Part shown: positions 1 through 6,802 of the stretch, piece by piece | Layout: each line of letters starts with the position of its first letter | Numbering within the stretch: the first letter of the stretch is position 1 | Assembly: GCA_003211955.1 (NCBI GenBank) | Contig: QCRH01000004.1 | Coordinates: forward strand, 1-64,000 | Direction: 5' to 3' | DNA from: Prochlorococcus sp. AG-459-O09 | Lineage (GTDB): Bacteria > Cyanobacteriota > Cyanobacteriia > PCC-6307 > Cyanobiaceae | DNA length: 64,000 bases | Position numbers and translations under genes: made by a program | The notes under the pieces: generated by a model | Databases searched by the model: none | Seen by the model: only the letters and a program-made list of their open reading frames with translations | What the model was told of the DNA's origin: nothing

Positions 1-93
1 TCCTTCTTTTATTTCTATTGAAATAGCATCATCAACCTCATGTGGATCATCAGAGTCAATAATATATGTTTTTAAATTAGTTAAATCTTTCAA
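1..93 (-). CDS. RNase II/R-family exoribonuclease (RNB domain), N-terminal part only, truncated by window edge
   Basis: Minus-strand reading from a TTG at 93: L/M-KDLTNLKTYIIDSDDPHEVDDAISIEIKEG. The DSDDPHEVDDAISIE motif is the RNB catalytic signature. In-frame TAA at 108-106. Not in the ORF track. Confidence 0.75.
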   Translation of the reverse strand, partial: MKDLTNLKTYIIDSDDPHEVDDAISIEIKEG

Positions 94-138
94 ATATTTG
101 AGATATTAATTATAGTGCCAACTATATTCAATATGAAA

Positions 139-360
139 TTATCCTTCAGGATTTACGAAGGGTAAAAGAGCTACAATTCTGGCTCTCTTTACAGCTAATG
201 TAAGATCTCTTTGTTGCTTAGAGGTTAATCCTGTCATCCTTCTTGGTAGGATTTTACCCCTTTCAGTTATGAATTTTTTTAGTAGTTCTACATCCTTATA
301 GTCAATAGGATCCCCAGGTTTGATAGGTGATAATTGTTTTTTAAAAATTGAATTAGGCAT
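139..360 (-). CDS. rpsR: 30S ribosomal protein S18
   Basis: 73 aa; [48 protein letters not shown] is the S18 core. Confidence 0.97.
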   Translation of the reverse strand: MPNSIFKKQLSPIKPGDPIDYKDVELLKKFITERGKILPRRMTGLTSKQQRDLTLAVKRARIVALLPFVNPEG

Positions 361-377
361 GATTGAATTTGATTTGA

Positions 378-572
378 TTACTTTATTTCCTTGTGAATTG
401 TCATTCTGTTTAAATGAGGATTAAACTTTTTTAGTTCTAATCTTTCAGTTGTATTTCTACGATTCTTTTCAGTAGTATATCTTGAGACACCATTTGATCT
501 CTTAGGATCTGTGCTTGTCCTTGCTTCAGTACATTCAAGGGTAACTACAACTCTTGTCCCTTTTTTAGCCAT
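378..572 (-). CDS. rpmG: 50S ribosomal protein L33
   Basis: [64 protein letters not shown]. Start placed at the internal MAKK rather than the longer ORF start at 620. Confidence 0.96.
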   Translation of the reverse strand: MAKKGTRVVVTLECTEARTSTDPKRSNGVSRYTTEKNRRNTTERLELKKFNPHLNRMTIHKEIK

Positions 573-673
573 TTTAATTAATACTTTATTGTATAATTTT
601 CTATTGTACATCTTCAACAAACTTTTTTGAAGATATACTAATTTCTTTTATCATCATTGATTAAAAAATATAT

Positions 674-3118
674 ATGAAAGTTTCTCAAAATTGGTTGAAA
701 AATTTAGTAGAAATTACTTCTACTCCTGAAGATCTCTCTGAGAAATTGTCTATTGGCGGATTTGAGGTTGAATCATTAGATGATTGTTCAGAAAATGTAA
801 AAGGTGTTGTTTTAGGTAAGGTATTATCTGTTTTAAAACATGAAGGATCTGACAAACTTTCAATTTGCCAAGTCGATATTGGTACTTCAAAGAATTTACA
901 AATTATCTGTGGTGCGTTCAATATTAAACCAAATATTTATGTTTATGTTGCTACTGTAGGCGCGAAATTAAATGCTGTTGATTTAACTATTAAAAGAAGT
1001 GAAATTAGAGGTGTAATGAGTGAAGGAATGATATGTTCACTACAGGAACTGGGTTTAGAGGACTCTAGCGAAGGGATAGAGATCATTGATGAAGATTTAG
1101 CCTTAAAACATGAATTGGGTACTCCAGGGTCTGACTTGCTTCAATTAAATGATTTTATATATGATTTAGCCATTACAGCTAATAGACCTGACGGAATGTC
1201 TGTTATAGGAATAGCCCGCGAAATTTCTGCCCTTTTAGAATCCACATTAAATATTCCAGAATTAAACCATAAATATAATATTGATTTACTTAAAGGAATT
1301 AAACTTTGTCCAGAGGCTATAGAATCGAATTGCATTTATACAATAAGCTGCATTGATGGAGTAAATGGAGAGAAATTATCGCCAAATTGGCTTAAAGATC
1401 GTATAGAAAAATCAGGTATAAAGTCTATTAATCTTCTTGTTGATTTGACAAATTATATTCTATTAGAACAAGGCCAACCTTTGCATGCGTTTGATAAAGA
1501 TAAACTAACAAACTTAATTGGTAAAGAAGTTTCTCCAGATGATTTCTCTGTAAGAAAAGGCAATGATAACGAAAGCCTTATTTGCTTAGATGGTAAAGAA
1601 TACGACTTAAATGACAATATCACAGTTATTACTTGTGGTGATAAACCGGTAGCTATTGCTGGGGTGATAGGTGGTTTAGAGACTTCTGTAACTAATACTA
1701 CCTCATCTATTTACCTTGAAGGCGCTGTTTTTAATCCAGTGATTATAAGAAAATCTTCAAAGGCGGTTGGCATAAGAACAGAATCTAGCAGCAGGTATGA
1801 AAAAGGGATTTCATCAAAAAATACAATAAGTGCAGTAACAAGAGCAATTAATCTTTTAGAAGAATATTTTTCTATTAATTCACCAATCATCAATACTTCC
1901 AATTTAAAAAATAATGAGGATATATTTATTAAACTACGGAGAAATCGAATACATAAAATTCTTGGTCCATTAATAATTAACGATCAATTTGAAAAAAGAC
2001 ATTTATCTGATAATGAAATAGTTGATAAATTAACACTCATAGGTTGTACTTTAAGGAATAAAGAATATGGCTGGGATGTAGCAGTAATTCCTAATAGATC
2101 ACATGATTTAATAAGAGAAATAGATTTAATTGAAGAAATAGCGAGATTAGTAGGGTATGACAGATTCGACTTAAACCTTCCTAATCCAATTAAGCCTGGA
2201 AAATTGTCATCGGAACAGTTGGCATTGAGAAAAGTAAAAAATGGTTTTATAGAAAACGGTTTTAACGAGGTACTAAGCTACTCTCTAGTTCCTGAAGAAA
2301 AAGAAAAACTTATAAAGATTTCTAATCCTTTGTTATTAGAAACAAGCTGTCTTAGAGATAATATCTGGAAAGAACATTTGGAGATAGTTAACCGTAATAT
2401 AAAAGCTGGACAAGCAAGTTGTTATATATTTGAAAGTGGAAATATTTTTCAAAAGAAAACTGAGTTCATTCAAGAAGAAGTTCTTAATGGTGCGATTTAT
2501 GGAAATAGAAAATTTGGAAAATGGATAAATTCGGTTAAGGATAACGATCTTAATTATTATCAGGCAAGAGGAAAGTTAAAGGAGGCTTTATCATCTTTGA
2601 ATATAAAAATTGAGGATAAACCTACTGATTCAATTGATTTTCTTCATCCTGGAAGAACAGCGAAATTAGTTATTGAAGGGAAGGATTCAGGTTATTTTGG
2701 TGAAATACATCCCAAACTAATATTAGAAAAGAAATCACTAAAAAAAGTTTATTTATTTAGCATAAATGTCTCAAACCTCTTGCGAGCTAGTACAAGAAAA
2801 AATAAATGGATTCCAATATATAAGCAATACCCAATTGTTCCGAAAATGGAAAGGGATATTAATTTCGTATTCAATAAGAAATTTTTTATTAGCGAAATAA
2901 TATCAAAGATAAGAAAAACAGGAAAAAATCTTTTGGAGGATGTAAATTTAATTGATGTTTTTGAAGATACTAAATTTGGAGATGATCATATAAGTTATAC
3001 ATTTAGATTATCTTATAGAGATAAAGATAAAACATTACTGGACTCGGACATTACATCAATACATTCAAATATCATTTCTAATATTGAAAAATGTTTTAAT
3101 ACTAAACTGAGGAAATAA
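674..3118 (+). CDS. pheT: phenylalanyl-tRNA synthetase beta subunit
   Basis: 814 aa; MKVSQNWLKNLVEI start, B3/B4 region GGLETSVTNTT, anticodon-binding-like C-terminus. Confidence 0.97.
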   Translation: MKVSQNWLKNLVEITSTPEDLSEKLSIGGFEVESLDDCSENVKGVVLGKVLSVLKHEGSDKLSICQVDIGTSKNLQIICGAFNIKPNIYVYVATVGAKLNAVDLTIKRSEIRGVMSEGMICSLQELGLEDSSEGIEIIDEDLALKHELGTPGSDLLQLNDFIYDLAITANRPDGMSVIGIAREISALLESTLNIPELNHKYNIDLLKGIKLCPEAIESNCIYTISCIDGVNGEKLSPNWLKDRIEKSGIKSINLLVDLTNYILLEQGQPLHAFDKDKLTNLIGKEVSPDDFSVRKGNDNESLICLDGKEYDLNDNITVITCGDKPVAIAGVIGGLETSVTNTTSSIYLEGAVFNPVIIRKSSKAVGIRTESSSRYEKGISSKNTISAVTRAINLLEEYFSINSPIINTSNLKNNEDIFIKLRRNRIHKILGPLIINDQFEKRHLSDNEIVDKLTLIGCTLRNKEYGWDVAVIPNRSHDLIREIDLIEEIARLVGYDRFDLNLPNPIKPGKLSSEQLALRKVKNGFIENGFNEVLSYSLVPEEKEKLIKISNPLLLETSCLRDNIWKEHLEIVNRNIKAGQASCYIFESGNIFQKKTEFIQEEVLNGAIYGNRKFGKWINSVKDNDLNYYQARGKLKEALSSLNIKIEDKPTDSIDFLHPGRTAKLVIEGKDSGYFGEIHPKLILEKKSLKKVYLFSINVSNLLRASTRKNKWIPIYKQYPIVPKMERDINFVFNKKFFISEIISKIRKTGKNLLEDVNLIDVFEDTKFGDDHISYTFRLSYRDKDKTLLDSDITSIHSNIISNIEKCFNTKLRK

Positions 3119-3128
3119 TTGTATTATA

Positions 3129-3178
3129 AATCTTATATGAGACTATAAACTAGTCTATGTATAATTCTTATATAAGAT
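3129..3178. repeat. Array A: 50-bp element with AGACT/AGTCT-type half-sites at 12-bp pitch and flanking TCTTATATRAGA palindromes
   Basis: AATCTTATATG-AGACT-ATAAACT-AGTCT-ATGTATA-ATTCT-TATATAAGAT. Half-sites at 3140, 3152, 3164. TCTTATATGAGA at 3131 and TCTTATATAAGA at 3166. Confidence 0.75.
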
Positions 3179-3223
3179 AGGTAATAATCATAAAAAACTA
3201 ATTAATGTTGTATTATATAGTTC

Positions 3224-3472
3224 ATGATTAACTTACTTTCTCTATTACTTTCTTCAGTACTGTGGGTACAAGTTCCTCAGTGGTCAGATGATTGGTCAAA
3301 ATGTGCTGTTGACGTACCAGATGCTTCATGTCATTGGTATATAACTGCACCAGATAATACTTTTGGGAAAGGGTTTAACTGGGCTAGCGCTCCTTGGTTT
3401 GATGCTAACGGATTAAGTGATGTGCCTAGTATTGATAAACAAACTGCCATGCAAAAGCTACAAAGTAAGTAG
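3224..3472 (+). CDS. small hypothetical protein with hydrophobic N-terminus
   Basis: 82 aa MINLLSLLLSSVLWVQVPQWSDDWSKCAVDVPDASCHWYITAPDN...; codon-consistent ORF, no recognised domain. Confidence 0.7.
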   Translation: MINLLSLLLSSVLWVQVPQWSDDWSKCAVDVPDASCHWYITAPDNTFGKGFNWASAPWFDANGLSDVPSIDKQTAMQKLQSK

Positions 3473-3541
3473 TACTGTCTTTAAGGCAGTACGGTAAGAC
3501 ATTAATGCCACTAATAGCAAGGCTTTCTAGCCATCATTAAT
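3472..3541 (+). ncRNA. possible structured RNA / 3' UTR hairpins downstream of the 82-aa ORF
   Basis: Hairpin GTACTGTC-TTTAA-GGCAGTAC (3472-3479/3485-3492, one T.G wobble). Second structure: outer ATTAATG/CATTAAT (3501-3507/3535-3541) around inner GGCT-TTCT-AGCC (3521-3532). Confidence 0.35.
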
Positions 3542-3644
3542 TTCTTGGACATTTAAAGGACATAATTTATTGATTTATTATTCATTTTTTAATTTCTCCC
3601 AAGCATTAATTAGATTGCGTATGGGTAAATTAGTTTATCTTACT

Positions 3645-3694
3645 AATCTATAATAAGACTATATAATAGACTTATTATAAGTCTCATATAAGAT
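3645..3694. repeat. Array B: 50-bp element related to array A
   Basis: AATCTATAATA-AGACT-ATATAAT-AGACT-TATTATA-AGTCT-CATATAAGAT. Half-sites at 3656, 3668, 3680. Aligns ungapped to array A at 38/50 by hand count. Confidence 0.75.
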
Positions 3695-3816
3695 GTACTA
3701 TACATGCTATTTTTTATTTTAAAAGTTAATTTTTTAATTTCATTTACACAAAATTATTGTTTCCATAAATATGAATAAAATAATTGATGAAAATTAAAAA
3801 TTTTAAACTTAACAGA

Positions 3817-3866
3817 TCTCTTATATAAGACTATTAATTAGACTCATATTTAGTCTTATTTGAGAA
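3817..3866. repeat. Array C: 50-bp element related to arrays A and B
   Basis: TCTCTTATATA-AGACT-ATTAATT-AGACT-CATATTT-AGTCT-TATTTGAGAA. Half-sites at 3828, 3840, 3852. Palindrome TCTTATATAAGA at 3819-3830. Confidence 0.75.
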
Positions 3867-3874
3867 TTGGTATA

Positions 3875-4885
3875 CTAATTTCTATATAGATTTTTTAGCA
3901 ATTGATACGCTTCATTTAATTTTCTCATTTGATCTGTTGATCCTCCAGCATCTGGATGCGTCTCTAAGGCTTTTGATTTATAGGCATCCCTAATTTTACG
4001 GAGCGTATGAGCTGATCCTGCCGATGTTGATAAATTCAATAATTTAAGTGCTCCATATACTGTCATTGTTGAGTCCAAGGTTTCAAATGAATTTGATCTA
4101 TTCTTTCGCTTAAATCTACTTACAAACCTTCTCATAAGTGTTGGTATTCTATTTATCAGATCTGATGTAGCAAAAGGGTCTTCTAAAACGCCAATCATTA
4201 ATAAAACAATTTCAAGGGATGGATTTTTCTTTATCCAAAATGGGCATAATTCTGACATTAATTTATTGGCTGCACTCCACGTAAAGGGTAGATTTTCAGT
4301 TCCATCAAGATTTGGCCATATATCCCTTTCAAACCAATCCATCGAAGCTTCTACTACATAATCATTAGGAACTGATCCATATAAGGTTTTCCAATGACTT
4401 ATTAACTCAATTCGACATTTTATTAATTCAGTTTCTTTAATTGTATTAATTTGAATATCATTAATATTCTCCTTTAATTTTTCACTATTAATACTTCTTC
4501 TTAGATTCTTTACTTTTTTTTCAACAAAATTGGGAAGGCTTATCTTTGAGTTGGCTTTTTCTTTATATTGATTGTTATTTGTAAATCTTTTATTCAAAGA
4601 TATCTCATTAACTTCTTTTTTAACGTCTGATTTAATTAATACCAATGCTGTATCTTCATCAATATTTAAATTTCCATTATTCTTCTTCTCGTTAAAGTCT
4701 ATTTCTTGCTGTTGGTTCTTAGGTAGTAAATCATCTTCTTGAAGAATTTCTTTAAGTATCTTTTCTATTACAGGTCCTCTTGCTCTAAATCCCCACTCTT
4801 TTCGTAATTGATCAAACCTGGAAATTAGTTCCTCAGGTAAATCAATTGAAATTCTTTTTGTATTTGAATTTTCAGGAATATTCAA
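3875..4885 (-). CDS. ribbon-helix-helix-like / J-domain fusion protein
   Basis: N-term KRISIDLPEELISRFDQLRKEWGFRARGPVIEKILKEIL reads as an RHH beta-helix-helix. C-term LKLLNLSTSAGSAHTLRKIRDAYKSKALETHPDAGGSTDQMRKLNEAYQLL is a J-domain with HPD. TTG start. Confidence 0.8.
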   Translation of the reverse strand: MNIPENSNTKRISIDLPEELISRFDQLRKEWGFRARGPVIEKILKEILQEDDLLPKNQQQEIDFNEKKNNGNLNIDEDTALVLIKSDVKKEVNEISLNKRFTNNNQYKEKANSKISLPNFVEKKVKNLRRSINSEKLKENINDIQINTIKETELIKCRIELISHWKTLYGSVPNDYVVEASMDWFERDIWPNLDGTENLPFTWSAANKLMSELCPFWIKKNPSLEIVLLMIGVLEDPFATSDLINRIPTLMRRFVSRFKRKNRSNSFETLDSTMTVYGALKLLNLSTSAGSAHTLRKIRDAYKSKALETHPDAGGSTDQMRKLNEAYQLLKNLYRN

Positions 4886-5029
4886 TAATATTTTCTTGAA
4901 TAGTATGGAATTTACTTAATTTTATTCAAAAAAAAATTGAAAGTCCATACAGAATATTGTTTTTAAATTAAAACCAATTTATTTTTATGTCACAAGTCAA
5001 TCAAGTATCTTTTTATAATAAATTAAAAA

Positions 5030-5209
5030 ATGTTTAATTGTAATTTCAAGTCATCTAAAGAAAAAAGGAGTTTTTATCAACATAAGAAATTAGAAATGCT
5101 CAATTATATTAAGGATTCACTTGAACGTAAAATTGCCTCCGTAACAGCATCTATAGAAGTTCTAGAAAGCCAAATAAGCAGGGATAGGGAAGTTGAAGTA
5201 ACTAACTAG
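5030..5209 (+). CDS. small hypothetical protein (59 aa)
   Basis: ATG..TAG: MFNCNFKSSKEKRSFYQHKKLEMLNYIKDSLERKIASVTASIEVLESQISRDREVEVTN. Below the ORF-track size cut-off; charged, coiled-coil-like. Confidence 0.55.
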   Translation: MFNCNFKSSKEKRSFYQHKKLEMLNYIKDSLERKIASVTASIEVLESQISRDREVEVTN

Positions 5210-5212
5210 TAT

Positions 5213-6043
5213 TCAAACAAAACTTTCTAGAAGTTTTTCAGGGCCAAATTTCTTTAAATAATTAATATTTGAATTTTCAGTTACTAATAGATATCCTGCA
5301 AATCCTAAACCGTTAATACTGAAACCATGAATATGATCATTTTTTCTTTTTATAATAGCTATCCATTTATTAGTTATTAAAATATTGTAAGGATATATCG
5401 GTTTCTTATCAATTATAGGGTCCCCAATTCCTAATTTCTTGCATAATTCTAAGTAAAATTCTAAAAGACATGATGGATTTTCTAAAAAATTAAATTTGGA
5501 TACAATAATATTTTTTTTTAGCTTACTATCTAGATCTTGATATGAGTTCATCTCTAAAAACCACTCTTCTCTAGGGCATGATATCTCACTTTTAGATCTA
5601 CGCAGAAGTTGAAAATGCCTGTGAGGTTGACTTGCTCCCGCAATTGGAGAACTATTGAAAAACCATAATCCACTAGTATCTTTATTAACTTGTTGGATCG
5701 CTCTCCAATCTTTAATATCTAACCATCCATTTTGAGGTTTCCATTCATTTGTAATAAGTAAAATATGACCTTTTTGTACAGGGTACTTATTTAATATTAG
5801 TTGATGATTGTCACCAATTTTATCAATTTCTAGTATCTTTTCCCAAGGACAAAACGGATTTTGCTTAGGACCATAAATTTTTTTTTTATTAAATTTTGAA
5901 GTATCGAGTTTCCTTATTATGAAGTCGTCTTTTTCATATAAATCTCTTGTAATAATATCAGTTTTGAGAGGATATAAAGATTCATCATCAATTGATAATC
6001 GAGTTTGTTCTAGTGCTTTTTTCCAATATATTTCAAAACTCAT
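5213..6043 (-). CDS. ATP adenylyltransferase / Ap4A phosphorylase family (HIT superfamily)
   Basis: 276 aa; NKYPVQKGHILLITNEW and FFNSSPIAGASQPHRHFQLL active-site region. Confidence 0.88.
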   Translation of the reverse strand: MSFEIYWKKALEQTRLSIDDESLYPLKTDIITRDLYEKDDFIIRKLDTSKFNKKKIYGPKQNPFCPWEKILEIDKIGDNHQLILNKYPVQKGHILLITNEWKPQNGWLDIKDWRAIQQVNKDTSGLWFFNSSPIAGASQPHRHFQLLRRSKSEISCPREEWFLEMNSYQDLDSKLKKNIIVSKFNFLENPSCLLEFYLELCKKLGIGDPIIDKKPIYPYNILITNKWIAIIKRKNDHIHGFSINGLGFAGYLLVTENSNINYLKKFGPEKLLESFV

Positions 6044-6091
6044 TTTAAAAAATTTATCGTATTCATTTTAAAAAAAAAAATAAACTTGTAA

Positions 6092-6475
6092 TTACTTTTT
6101 ATTAAATTGATATTCTTTCAATTTTTCCAGAGGTACTGATTCTAAGACTACAATATTCGTTGATTCTAGTATGACTTTTGGTGCAAGACCGTCTAATAAT
6201 GCTTGCTTCCACCTATCAAGACAAATACACCAATGATCACCATCCTTTAGTCCTTGGAACGAATAAATAGGCATGGGAGTTATTAAATCATTGCCTTGTG
6301 ATTGACTATATTTCAGGAAATTATCATCCATTACACAACATATGGAATGATTCCCTCCATCATTTTTGTCATAGTTGCAAAATCCATCCCTGAACCACCC
6401 TGTCATAGGTGCGCAACTACAAATCTCAATTTTTTCTCCAAGGACATTTAACTGATTTTGATTATTTATGGTCAT
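6092..6475 (-). CDS. DUF2237 family protein
   Basis: NVLGEKIEICSCAPMTGWFRDGFC...WCICLDRWKQALLDGLAPKVILESTN is the characteristic family pattern. Confidence 0.85.
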   Translation of the reverse strand: MTINNQNQLNVLGEKIEICSCAPMTGWFRDGFCNYDKNDGGNHSICCVMDDNFLKYSQSQGNDLITPMPIYSFQGLKDGDHWCICLDRWKQALLDGLAPKVILESTNIVVLESVPLEKLKEYQFNKK

Positions 6476-6574
6476 AGATTTTTTTAATAATAATAAAACA
6501 CCAACATTTCTTTAAAAAAGGTTGACGAGTATGGGGGGTAAGGAGGTAATAATTCTAATAAGGTTTTTTTCATT

Positions 6575-6793
6575 ATGGATTGGGACTTTACTGAAAACAT
6601 AGCATTTAAAGCTCTTTATGAAGCTTTTAAAGTTAGTGGTGAAACTTCCGCATTAGAATTTTTATCTAGTGATGGTGCTTCATATTATCTTGAGTTAACA
6701 CAGGATGCTGCAGGTGAGGGACTTGATCTGGGTGATAATGAAACGATGGAAGAACTACAGGAAGAAATTATTGAATATTTAGAAAACAACTAA
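6575..6793 (+). CDS. small acidic hypothetical protein
   Basis: 72 aa MDWDFTENIAFKALYEAFKVSGETSALEFLSSDGASYYLELTQDAAGEGLDLGDNETMEELQEEIIEYLENN. Confidence 0.65.
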   Translation: MDWDFTENIAFKALYEAFKVSGETSALEFLSSDGASYYLELTQDAAGEGLDLGDNETMEELQEEIIEYLENN

Positions 6794-6802
6794 AAATCTA
6801 GC

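Noticed and set aside
3129-3866. Interpreting the AGACT arrays as a CRISPR array or transposon ends
   Set aside because: Spacers are 7 nt, elements are inexact and separated by uneven distances, no cas genes or transposase nearby, and no target-site duplication could be seen.
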